A DNA stretch of 64,000 nt from Euglena gracilis (Eukaryota > Euglenida > Euglenophyceae > Euglenales), in NCBI GenBank assembly GCA_039621445.1, contig CP154955.1, positions 11,210,241 through 11,274,240 of the forward strand, read 5' to 3'. Numbering within the stretch: the first letter of the stretch is position 1; each line of letters begins with the position of its first letter. The notes beneath the pieces are model-generated. The model was not told the origin of the DNA and did not search any database. It saw nothing but the letters and a program-made list of their open reading frames with translations. Both the position numbers and the translations under genes were made by a program. Below are positions 20,913 to 29,318 of the stretch, piece by piece.

Positions 20913-21245
20913 TGTATACGTTGGTCGTCACCACCCGCCGTTGGACGGCCACGGGGCAGCTCATACTACTTGCCGTGGCTCGTCCTCAAGCGGGGAACTG
21001 CACACATGGTCCGGCCAACCAGTGTCTCGTCCATTTGCGCAATTGCGCGCGCCGAACGATCCCCGCGGTATGCCCTCTGCCCGTACGGGATCGTTCAGGA
21101 CTCACACGGCGGGACCTGGGTCTCGAACCCACGACCTCCCGCGTGCGAGCCCAGCACCTTACCGAATAAGCTACTCGAGCGATACTCGGCTTGGTACTAC
21201 GCGCCGGCTACCACCCTCCGTAGGATCTCCCGTCTGCCGCACACA
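20913..21245 (-). repeat. TRIM 3' LTR
   Basis: 333 bp, plus-strand ends tgtatacgtt and gccgcacaca. It contains the tRNA-like block at 21,108-21,180. Confidence 0.9.
21108..21180 (-). other. tRNA-like sequence in the TRIM LTR (pol III A and B boxes)
   Basis: On the minus strand the A-box-like TAGCTTATTCGG (21,162-21,173) is followed after 32 nt by the B box GGTTCGAGACC (21,119-21,129). Around them a degenerate cloverleaf can be drawn: a D-loop-like ATTCGGTAAG, an AGGTC variable loop, a GTGGG-TTCGAGA-CCCA T arm and a loop ctcgcac with CGC in the anticodon place. The acceptor arms do not pair and the anticodon stem is poor, so this is not a functional tRNA gene but a tRNA-derived promoter-like block. 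The same block is in the 5' LTR at about 21,798-21,870. Confidence 0.75.
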
Positions 21246-21257
21246 CTCCCCTCCCAA
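21246..21257 (-). promoter_or_regulatory. TRIM polypurine tract
   Basis: The minus strand reads TTGGGAGGGGAG immediately before the 3' LTR. The copy B tract is GGGAGGGGGA. Confidence 0.8.
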
Positions 21258-21590
21258 GAGCCTTACTACACTAGCCCACTGCGTCACTATGGCCGTGGCC
21301 CCTGCAGCTCGGGTTGTGCCTCACACGGCCCTAGTTGGCTGAGTGCTTCTCACGAGTACTGCGTCACCAGGCTGCCGACCCCTGCAGCTCGGGTTTGCTA
21401 TTGCCGGCAGTTTACGTGTTGTCGACTTCCGCGGGCTCTGCCGCCTTGGAGCGTCCCCCTTTGCATCGGCTTGAGACTTTGGAACGGTGTAGGAGTTTCA
21501 GTCGCCCTAGACTCGGCGCGTCCGCCTTCGCCTTCCGGGCGCCGTGGGGTCAGGCTCTGACTTCCCGGTTCGTGTGGCATTAGACGGGTT

Positions 21591-21602
21591 ACTCTGCTAC
21601 CA
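21591..21602 (-). promoter_or_regulatory. TRIM primer-binding site (initiator tRNA-Met type)
   Basis: The minus strand reads TGGTAGCAGAGT directly after the 5' LTR, complementary to the 3' end of initiator tRNA-Met. Confidence 0.88.
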
Positions 21603-21935
21603 TGTATATGTTGGTCGTCACCAACCGCCGTTGGACGGCCACGGGGCAGCTCATACTACTTGCCGTGGCTCGTCCTCAAGCGGGGAACTGCACACATGGT
21701 CCGGCCAACCAGTGTCTCGTCCATTTGCGCAATTGCGCGCGCCGAACGATCCCCGCGGTATGCCCTCTGCCCGTGCGGGATCGTTCAGGACTCACACGGC
21801 GGGACCTGGGTCTCGAACCCACGACCTCCCGCGTGCGAGCCCAGCACCTTACCGAATAAGCTACTCGAGCGATACTCGGCTTGGTACTACGCGCCGGCTA
21901 CCAACCTCCGTAGGATCTCCCGTCTGCCGCACACA
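21603..21935 (-). repeat. TRIM 5' LTR
   Basis: 333 bp, about 98.8% identical to the other LTR. It is followed by the right CTTAT duplication at 21,936-21,940. Confidence 0.9.
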
Positions 21936-21940
21936 CTTAT

Positions 21941-22455
21941 ACCAAAGCATGCAGCTTGAAATTGCCACGTTTCCCCCCCCCACCTGCATGCACACATGTT
22001 TTTCCAGACTGCTGTGCAGTTTTAAGTGGAAATATGCATCTTTCAGGTCTATTTTTCCACATAACCAACCTTTTCTCAGATATGGGAAGATGTTTCCCAT
22101 GTGTTCCAATCTGAATTTCTGGGGGGTGAAATGGAGATTTAACTGTCGACAATCTGAAATCAGTCTTTCCTTGGTCTTTTCCCCTTCCTTTTTGGAAATG
22201 ATAAAACAAGGGACAAAATGTTTTGCCTGCTGTGGGGTGATTTGCCTGGTTGCCCCTGCACATTCGTATTCTCTCAGAATTTTCTGGGCAGTCCTTATTT
22301 CTTGGGGAGTTTTGAAGGGAACTTTTAAGGACATCTGAGGGGGGAGGGGAAGATCTGCCCTGACCCCTTCCCTTATCAGGTTTAATACCTCTGTGCTGGC
22401 TCCTGCCTCGACCCGATGGGGAATGCTGGCCTGCAGGGCCCTGTAGGGGGGGCAC
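21941..22455 (-). pseudogene. DIRS RT, N-terminal half
   Basis: The sequence runs from VEAGASTEVLNLIREG to KHFVPCFIISKKEGEKTKERLISDCRQLN (RT motifs 1-2), then a Lys-Ile-Asp-Leu-Lys-Asp-Ala-Tyr-Phe stretch (motif A with catalytic Asp). A frameshift at the C run near 21,975 follows, then WQFQAACFGIS (motif B region). It continues across the TRIM into 20,912. On the right it is cut by copy B; keeping one GGCAC joins it in frame to the gag-like region ending HPGVP at 39,652. Confidence 0.85.
22451..22455. repeat. Copy B target-site duplication, left (GGCAC)
   Basis: GGCAC is repeated at 39,647-39,651, the other side of copy B. Confidence 0.9.
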
Positions 22456-22866
22456 AGTGTACGTCCAAGGACTTCCCTTTGACCCCTTTTGTCCCGGAAA
22501 AGCCTGTTTCGCTTTCTCCTGGTGCGCACCTACTTAGGTGAGTAAAAATCCTTGGAGTAACAAAAGCCCTTTTCCCAATTCCCCTATGCTAAGGCAGAGC
22601 ACAAAGCAAGGCGCTGTAGAAGGATTTTCCTTCACAGTCGAGTTCAGTCTTTTCAGAGGTTAATCCTCTTACTTCAAAACAATCAAAATGTGAAGAATAG
22701 AATACCACCTGTGAGGAAAAGAGATCACGCAGGCACGTGTGATACGTGTCGCTAAATCCCATAGGATCTGCCACGATCGTCAGGCTGTGTTCATCACAGC
22801 CGTCAGATTGTGACGGATCCAGACTCTGCAGGTTTCCCACAGAGCTGGGATCGTGCCTGGTACACA
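22456..22866 (-). repeat. Copy B 3' LTR
   Basis: On the minus strand it begins TGTGTACC and ends GTACACT, so it does not have the usual CA end. It contains short hairpins such as GAAGGattttCCTTC (22,619-22,633) and GGCTGTGttcatCACAGCC (22,783-22,801). Confidence 0.92.
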
Positions 22867-22877
22867 TCCCCCTCCCA
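22867..22877 (-). promoter_or_regulatory. Copy B polypurine tract
   Basis: The minus strand reads TGGGAGGGGGA directly before the 3' LTR. Confidence 0.88.
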
Positions 22878-23755
22878 GGGCTATGCCCGATTTCCTTCTT
22901 GGACCAGGCCATCCCAGGTCCCGTCAGGATTTCAGACACAGCCCTGATCGGGTTCTGTTTTCCAGAACACGGATCTCTTTTCTCCACAGTGGCGCAACCC
23001 AAAAACCCGAAAACGCGCAAAAGGTTACCGCTTATCGCGGTTACCTATTAGCCGTTTCGGCTTAGGGGTGCGAAAAAGCCCACTGTGGGAAATTGGGGCT
23101 TGGCAGGTTTCCTGTCAAAGTATCCCATCCACCCACTTTGGGTGCGCCAAAGGCACGCGGGGTTGGTCAAGCGATTCGCTGAAAACCCAAGGGAGAGGTG
23201 TGGAAGGGGGGGGGCAGGCTCTTATCCTGGTCATACCCGGATAAGGCTCCTAGGCGGTCATATCCGCACTAGGAAACAAAAGCCTACTTACAAAACCGAC
23301 TGCCGGCGACAGCTTTGCGGGGGTGGGGGGAAAGTAGGGAGGAGAGGGGGGCTGGCTTAGGCCAGAACAGAATTTTTGCTGTCTGGCAGCCTTAAGGGCC
23401 TTAGGGCTGAAAAGTGACAAGTTGGCCTATTATTACGGCGTGCGCGCTGTGTGCTGTGCGTCACTTAACGGCTTGCCAGGTTTCCCGGCTGCCAAGGTCT
23501 TCACAGCAGTAGCTCCTTCACGACGCAATAAGAGGCGATTACCTCCCGCAGACGGTTTCCGTCCGCATGGTCACTGGTATAATGGGTTGGCAGGGGGGGG
23601 GGGGCTCTTGGATGCTTCCATCCAGAGCGCTGAGGGACACAGACCCAGGTTCATCCCAGGGCTGTTTAGCGATTTCCGCTTCCAGTGTATATATATAGTG
23701 TATGAGCTCCATGAAGGCGCTTACCTTACATGGGCTTGGTAATGTCCTTTCGGCA
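22878..23755 (-). other. Copy B 3' untranslated region
   Basis: Non-coding sequence between the large ORF and the polypurine tract, shared in blocks with copy A (3,479-4,190). It holds hairpins such as GACGGtttCCGTC (near 23,552) and AGCCGtttCGGCT (near 23,050). Confidence 0.7.
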
Positions 23756-26700
23756 TTACATCCGCTCCAGCCGCCAATAGTCATGGCGGGAGTCCAAGGG
23801 ATCTTCCACAAGGACCATCTGGAATTGTGGTGGCTGTGGCCTGTCGACAAGCCAGGTTTCTGGCGAGTCGTAGTCGAAATCAGGTGCGATCCAGTCCCGA
23901 ACCCATCCTTCGGGTACTGTCTGCTTGGTGGCACTCGATCTTTCCGCGAGAAACCACTGCAGCTTCTCCCAGAATTTCCTGGGCAAAGTCGCTGGCCAGA
24001 TGAAGTAGTTTCTCCGAGGGTGATTGGCTGACACCTGCGGGGCATTCCCCGGGTGGAAGTCGATGGGAACGTGATAGGCGCATTCCGCCCGGACTGTATG
24101 GGGTCGTAATACGGCCCCTAGCCATTCCTTCCAGGTCATCCCGTGTTTTTCGGGTGGCCATTGTGGTAGGCACCAGCGACCGTTTCGGTCCTGGGTTGTG
24201 AACAGGCGGAAAAGTATCTTTTCCCTGTCCGCTGTCTCCCAGAGGTAAGGTAATCTTACCCCTGCTTCCTCAGCAGCGAGGCGTATCGCCCCACTGTCGA
24301 TCTGCCACCCACGGGCCATTCCCGTGTGGCGGTAGTCGTCGAGCTTGAGGTTGGCATATTTGAAGAAGTCCTTGAACTTTTTGTTCAAGGTGGAGTATTC
24401 CTCCAGCGGCTTCTCGGCACTCGGCACGATTGTGCGAACTGCGCCTTCCGCAGTGTGCCAGAAGGTACCTCGCAGGCAGTTGACGCAGAGTACTGGTACA
24501 TTCGTACCATCTCGCTCCGTGTAGCCAAAATTGTGCTTGTGAGTCCAACTGTCCACGCACTTGGCACATACCAAGGCGGCACAGTTGGGTATGTACATAT
24601 CCTTGTGGAACGATTTCCGATCCACAGGGTTGCACACATGGACGAGGGGTAATCCCAAGTCAGGAGCACTGTTGTACATCCTGTGGCAAACAGTGCAGAG
24701 CCACACAAATCGGTTTTCTGATGTTCTGTCGACGAGGAATTCCTCGCCGAAGTATTGGGCCAAAACACGTGGTGATCTGGAATTGTAATAATTCCAGGTG
24801 ACATTCTGGTCAAAGGACCATTTCCGTCCTTGACAGAACAGTGGTTCAATCCACCGATTGAGGCATTGGTCTGTTCGCAGCTTGTGTTCGATCATCATGT
24901 ACCTGTTTTTCAGGTCATGAGTCTCAGGATCATCCTGAGTCATCGCATTCCAGTCAATGACAACTTCGCCTTCCGAAGGTGTCGTAGTCGTAGAGGCGCG
25001 GGATTTTCCCTGCCCCTTCGTAGGTGGTTTCGGCTGTGAGGTTTTCCCATAGCCGGATGATGTGACCTGTGTGAATCCTCCTCCCGAGGCTAATCCTCGA
25101 GAAGAAGATGCACCCTGGCCTCCAGCACCACCACCGCCTTTCGGTGGGGGCTGATCACCTGTTTGAGGTGAGGGTTTGCAAGGCGCGGCACCGGGCTTTG
25201 ATTTGGCCGGGGCCTTCGGACTTCCGCTTTCCGGAGCATCCGAGGGTCGCCGTTCGGCGTCACGCTTGCTTGACCAGGTCCGTGGTGACGGCTGAGCCGG
25301 GGGTCTTTTCCACGACACCGAGCGTCGTTGACCTTCAGCAGGGGTTTCCCGAGCTGAGGGTCGTCCTACGCGTTCCTTCGCTGCGCTCGTGGGTTTCCCA
25401 GGAGCAGCCGTGGGGGACGGTGTGGGTGTGGACGTCGCCGCTGCACTTCGCGCTGGCTGAGTCTGTGGTGGGGGCATGGATGTCCGTGCAGCCTGTTTTT
25501 CAGGTGCCGGTGTCCGTGTGCCCGCACGCTTCGGTGCAGTGGCCGCTGTGTGTGGAGGTACGGGCTCATCCCGTGCCTCTGATGCCGCTACCGGTGCTAA
25601 TGCAGGTTCATCCTGCACTGGCGCGGGTAGTGCTATCTCCACTGACATTGCCGTCTGTTCGCCCTCCGTCCGTGTCGTTTCCGACACCGGCGGTGGCGTG
25701 GCCATTGGGGGAGGTTCATCCTCCTCCATGGCTGTAACTTCAGTTGTTTCGTCCGTTGGCTGGGCAGTTTCCGCAGCAGTGGAAGAACTGGCCGCAGTTC
25801 CACGTGGGGTGACAACTGCAATCAGTGATCGCAAACCGCCGAGTACACGTCCGCCCAGTGAGGGGCGCCGTTCAGGTCCTTCCCCTGAAGTGGGCTCCTC
25901 CACTGGCTCCTCTGTCGTCGGGATTTCCCCGGGGACAGGAAGCTTGAGGCGTAACACCTCAGGCGTATGGGTTACCGTCTCCGGCGGGTTTTCCCGTGGA
26001 GGGGTCGGTCCTCCTGGCGTACCCGGTGAGGATGGTGACAGTGGGACAGGCGTCATTTCACCTGTCGGTGATCCCGGGCGCTGGGCGGTTTCCGCCACAG
26101 TGTCCAGCATCACAACCGATGGGCTACGGGTTTCCCGTGCCGGAGGTTCCGCAGGCTGAGGTTCATCCTCGGCCATTGGGACCACTTCTTCCGTCTCCTC
26201 CGCTTCCGGAGGTGAGTCCTCTGTGTGTAGCTGTGCTGCAGAACGCGGGTCTTCCCCGGTTCTGTAGCACCCTTGTGCGTCTGACAGGCGGAAAAAACTA
26301 ATACTTTCGCTCCTGTCAGAGTTTGGATATGGGGGTGGCCATGACGGTCTTACCCAGCTTCCGGGTAAGGGCTCTGGCTCGTCCTCGTTGTTACGGCAGA
26401 GGTCTTCCCACTGCATTCGCCGATCCCAGCTCATGCCACGTTCTCCTGTGTCTTCCAGGAAAGCTGGCAGCGGCAAGGCATAACGTGGCTGTTTTTCCAC
26501 GTCTGCTGCATAGAAGGACTGGAAATCTTCCCAGATCAGGATATTCCCGAACTGGTTTTCCATGTGCTTCGGAAGACCGATTTCGGCCTCGTACCAGTCC
26601 GGCCGCAGGTTCATCCTGCGTCGGTCTTGGTCATTCGGTCTGGCTTCTTCCTCGGTGTATCCCCGAGGTAACCACTTCCTGTGAATATTCACATCAGTGG

Positions 26701-28078
26701 TCATGTACTCCAGGAAATAAATGTACACCTCCAGGACGTAGGTAATCCACGCCCTGTGCCAGTATTGTTGAAGCAGAAATATTTTCTGCCGGTGCTGTTT
26801 CAGCACCTTTCGATCTTGCGTTCCGATCTGGGGCTTTCGGCACTGATGCAGGAGAAATCTCCTGGTCAGTGGGCTGCCGGCATTCTCGGCAGTCGGAGGC
26901 GGTTTTCCACGCTCACCGAAACCCCAGAAATCAACAATGTGTTGCTCTTTGCAAAACTGGCATTCCAGCTTGTACCGCTGAGGATAGGCGAGGTCCACGT
27001 CCAGTACCTTGAACAGCATGCCATACATGCTATCCAAGAATACTTGGAGGTTGTTCGTGAACATTACCGCAGCCTGCACCTGGAGTTTCTCCGGCAGGGG
27101 GTAATACTTCCACTGGATTCCCAGTGCGCTGACGGAATACATGTGGTTGAAGATTTCCTTCAACTGTGCGACGAACGTTTCATCGTCAGGACATGTTCCC
27201 AAACAGTTCACGTACGACTGACCGTTTCGGTCAGTAAAGATGCCGAAGTTCTGGCAGGGGTATCCCAACCAGAACCACAGCTCCCAGAAACCGGGCATCC
27301 GGTCCAGGACGACTTCATTCGAATGAGGGTATCCCTCAAATGCATGAAGTTCAGAACTGTAGAAAAATCGCTTGCAGTGATCGTACATACGATCCTGTAC
27401 CACTTCGAGCACCGCTTCCGGTGGTCGGTGGATGACGTTACCTGCACGCGTGTACTGCTGAAGATTTTCTTCAATTTTCGGCCAGATCTCATCCAGGTAG
27501 TCGAACACCTGGTTAACGTCGTAATCCTTCGTTTTCGAAGGGTCGGCGGCTTTTCCGCCTTTTCCTGTCGGGGGTCCGGCAGATTTTCCGCCTTTGCCTG
27601 GAGCTGGTCCAGCGGGGTTTCCGCCTTTCCCAGATGGGGCTTTCCCACCTTTCTCCTGGCCTTTACCTTTACCCTTACCCTTACCTTTTCCTTTACCCTT
27701 GCCCTTCGTGTTGGACAGCCATTCTATCGTCGCCCGATATGGGTCCCAATATTCCCAGTATTCTGGGTCTTCTTCTGTATACACAGGATAAGTCACGGAT
27801 TCCGTGCTTGGTGTTCGAGCAAATTCCTGCTCAGCATCACCACGATTCGAGTAAACCGGTGCGACTGGGGATGGTCGGGTTTCCCGACGTGCCCGTTCTG
27901 CCGTCACGTCGGGCGCTGGCGGAGCTTCCTCCTCAGCGTCGACGTGCATCGCCGCGGGCGGATTTTCCGACCTCGGCGAGCGGCGTTGTGGCTGCGGCGT
28001 CAGATTTTCCGGGCCGCGGTCACGTTTGCCGGCGGCAGAGCTTGTGGGTCGTGCTGGTGGCGCTTCCGCCACAGCCAC
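23756..28078 (-). CDS. Copy B accessory protein of 1,440 residues, unknown function
   Basis: I do not recognise this protein. Residues 1-120 are Pro/Ala-rich. About 125-145 is a Gly-Lys dipeptide repeat, and 150-180 holds GKGGK repeats. A globular Trp/Tyr-rich region runs from about 185 to 560 and has a CQFC pair. About 600-1,050 is Pro/Ser/Thr/Glu-rich and looks disordered. A second globular part from about 1,080 has a Cys/His cluster: CTVC, HVC, CAALVCAKC, H, CVNC (about 1,150-1,240), a likely zinc-binding module. There is no signal peptide or membrane segment, so it is not an obvious envelope protein. The upstream frame at 28,020-28,247 overlaps its start and may belong to the same protein. 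It occupies the place where errantiviruses carry env. Confidence 0.8.
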   Translation of the reverse strand: MAVAEAPPARPTSSAAGKRDRGPENLTPQPQRRSPRSENPPAAMHVDAEEEAPPAPDVTAERARRETRPSPVAPVYSNRGDAEQEFARTPSTESVTYPVYTEEDPEYWEYWDPYRATIEWLSNTKGKGKGKGKGKGKGKGQEKGGKAPSGKGGNPAGPAPGKGGKSAGPPTGKGGKAADPSKTKDYDVNQVFDYLDEIWPKIEENLQQYTRAGNVIHRPPEAVLEVVQDRMYDHCKRFFYSSELHAFEGYPHSNEVVLDRMPGFWELWFWLGYPCQNFGIFTDRNGQSYVNCLGTCPDDETFVAQLKEIFNHMYSVSALGIQWKYYPLPEKLQVQAAVMFTNNLQVFLDSMYGMLFKVLDVDLAYPQRYKLECQFCKEQHIVDFWGFGERGKPPPTAENAGSPLTRRFLLHQCRKPQIGTQDRKVLKQHRQKIFLLQQYWHRAWITYVLEVYIYFLEYMTTDVNIHRKWLPRGYTEEEARPNDQDRRRMNLRPDWYEAEIGLPKHMENQFGNILIWEDFQSFYAADVEKQPRYALPLPAFLEDTGERGMSWDRRMQWEDLCRNNEDEPEPLPGSWVRPSWPPPYPNSDRSESISFFRLSDAQGCYRTGEDPRSAAQLHTEDSPPEAEETEEVVPMAEDEPQPAEPPARETRSPSVVMLDTVAETAQRPGSPTGEMTPVPLSPSSPGTPGGPTPPRENPPETVTHTPEVLRLKLPVPGEIPTTEEPVEEPTSGEGPERRPSLGGRVLGGLRSLIAVVTPRGTAASSSTAAETAQPTDETTEVTAMEEDEPPPMATPPPVSETTRTEGEQTAMSVEIALPAPVQDEPALAPVAASEARDEPVPPHTAATAPKRAGTRTPAPEKQAARTSMPPPQTQPARSAAATSTPTPSPTAAPGKPTSAAKERVGRPSARETPAEGQRRSVSWKRPPAQPSPRTWSSKRDAERRPSDAPESGSPKAPAKSKPGAAPCKPSPQTGDQPPPKGGGGAGGQGASSSRGLASGGGFTQVTSSGYGKTSQPKPPTKGQGKSRASTTTTPSEGEVVIDWNAMTQDDPETHDLKNRYMMIEHKLRTDQCLNRWIEPLFCQGRKWSFDQNVTWNYYNSRSPRVLAQYFGEEFLVDRTSENRFVWLCTVCHRMYNSAPDLGLPLVHVCNPVDRKSFHKDMYIPNCAALVCAKCVDSWTHKHNFGYTERDGTNVPVLCVNCLRGTFWHTAEGAVRTIVPSAEKPLEEYSTLNKKFKDFFKYANLKLDDYRHTGMARGWQIDSGAIRLAAEEAGVRLPYLWETADREKILFRLFTTQDRNGRWCLPQWPPEKHGMTWKEWLGAVLRPHTVRAECAYHVPIDFHPGNAPQVSANHPRRNYFIWPATLPRKFWEKLQWFLAERSSATKQTVPEGWVRDWIAPDFDYDSPETWLVDRPQPPQFQMVLVEDPLDSRHDYWRLERM

Positions 28079-29288
28079 GTCCCGCTGGCGCTGGTTGACT
28101 TAACCGTGATGGAGCTGGGACTCCTGTGAGAGCCGACACAGCAGCATCATACTGCTGGCGCTCTTCCCGTGTCATTTCCGCCCGGGCAGGGTATCCCTGG
28201 CCAGCGGAAACAGGGGGGCGACGTGCGATTTGTCGTTGGATCGTCACAGCATATTCATACTGTTGACGGTCCTCCTCAGTCTCGAACGGCCGACCAGTCC
28301 ACGGGTTAACGGGTTCATCCCGTGCCGGGGGAACTGGTGCCGCACCAGACGCTGTAGCGGCTTTCCGCGGACGAGCGCTTCGGGCAGAGTCAGACGTCGG
28401 GGGAGGATTTCCCTCCGCAGGACGTCGTGGGATAGGGTCAGGTATGGTTGGGTGGGGTTGAGGTGGATATACGTACTGATCCCTGTGGGCATTGGCGCCT
28501 CCTGGGGATAATCCCCAGAGACGGTGTACTGAGACACAGGCTCCTGCGCAGGATAATCCCGCCGGGGCATGCGCTCAGGGGATCGAAAAATACTTTCTTT
28601 TACACGTGGGTGTTCACTCCGGACAGGTGCTTCCACCGTCTCTTCCTCGGGTAATCCGGGGGAGTGAGCACGAAAATGTGCAGTGTAAGTGCCAACAGGT
28701 GATACCTGTCTTGCGACCTGTGGCGGGACTTCCACGCCCAGGTCACGCATGGTAATGTCTGCCGCGAATCCCGACGCGTCCGGGTCGGTAATACACCAGA
28801 CCGGTCATCGTCGCCTGGGCGCACATACACCACAGGGCTGGAGGGGTATTCGCGATGGTCAAAACTTTACGGCAGTGGTCATCCCACAATGCCTGTGTGA
28901 GGTGGTCTGGTGCCGGGTTTGCGCTCATACGCATAACCCGGTTCATCGTCTCCGCCGTGCGGTGGATCATCACACCCGCATACGGTGGGAGGCGACGAGA
29001 GCCTGATGGCTGAGATGGCCGCGCTTCCGCGGGCATCTGGGTCATCCTGCTACTGCTGCTGGCTTCAGGGTTTCCCTGAGCCGCAGTCCGTGCAGGTGGC
29101 TGCGTACCGTATCGGTATGCATACTGGTCAGGTTGAGGGTGAGTGGTGGGGTGGTAAGGCGGTCCTCCGCCTGAATCCCTTCCACCGGGCAGCATGATAC
29201 CGCCCGGGGTCGGTACAGTAAAGTGTGTGGGTGGTTTGTTGTCAAGTGAAAGGGTATCTCCCTGGTTTGGGTATTGGTTGGCAAACAA
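28020..29288 (-). CDS. Pro-rich accessory region upstream of the 1,440-residue ORF (three frames)
   Basis: Natural-looking protein sequence passes between frames. 29,288-28,743 carries NTPPALWCMCAQATMTGLVYY. 28,750-about 28,470 carries DITMRDLGVEVPPQVARQV and RRDYPAQEPVSQYTVSG. About 28,470-28,020 carries PARDEPVNPWTGRPFETEED, then a Gln-rich stretch and PARAEMTREERQQYDAAVSAL, with no Met of its own needed. Switch points are near 28,775, 28,470 and 28,070. If the shifts are errors or decay, this is the N-terminal 400 or so residues of a protein of about 1,840. If they are real, these are separate remnants. I recognise no domain. Confidence 0.55.
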
Positions 29289-29318
29289 AAATTATGCGGA
29301 AAGAAAGAATGATAAGAA

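Larger units (their letters stand above)
20913..21935 (-). mobile_element. TRIM (miniature LTR retrotransposon) with tRNA-like sequence in its LTRs
   Basis: Two direct repeats of 333 bp (20,913-21,245 and 21,603-21,935, four differences seen) enclose 357 bp of non-coding sequence. Read on the minus strand, each LTR begins TG (TGTGTGCGGC) and ends CA (ATACA). A PBS abuts the 5' LTR, a polypurine tract abuts the 3' LTR, and a perfect 5-bp duplication flanks the element. No protein is encoded. It interrupts the DIRS RT between its FGIS and YLDD motifs. Confidence 0.92.

Noticed and set aside
21108-21180. Functional tRNA gene
   Set aside because: A and B boxes are good, but the acceptor arms do not pair and the anticodon stem is poor.
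20913-21935. Two tandem SINEs separated by unrelated DNA
   Set aside because: The repeats begin TG and end CA, with PBS and PPT directly inside and a 5-bp duplication outside, so they are LTRs of one element.
22456-22866. LTR ending in the usual CA
   Set aside because: Borders TGTACC...GTACA give no matching target duplication; TGTGTACC...GTACACT gives GTGCC on both sides and a PBS with no gap.
23756-28078. Envelope protein
   Set aside because: Position fits, but no signal peptide, transmembrane segment or furin-like site is visible.
26681-28129. Plus-strand frame of 482 codons
   Set aside because: It is antisense to the 1,440-residue ORF and a by-product of its composition and Gly-Lys repeats (read here as Phe/Leu/Pro-rich sequence).
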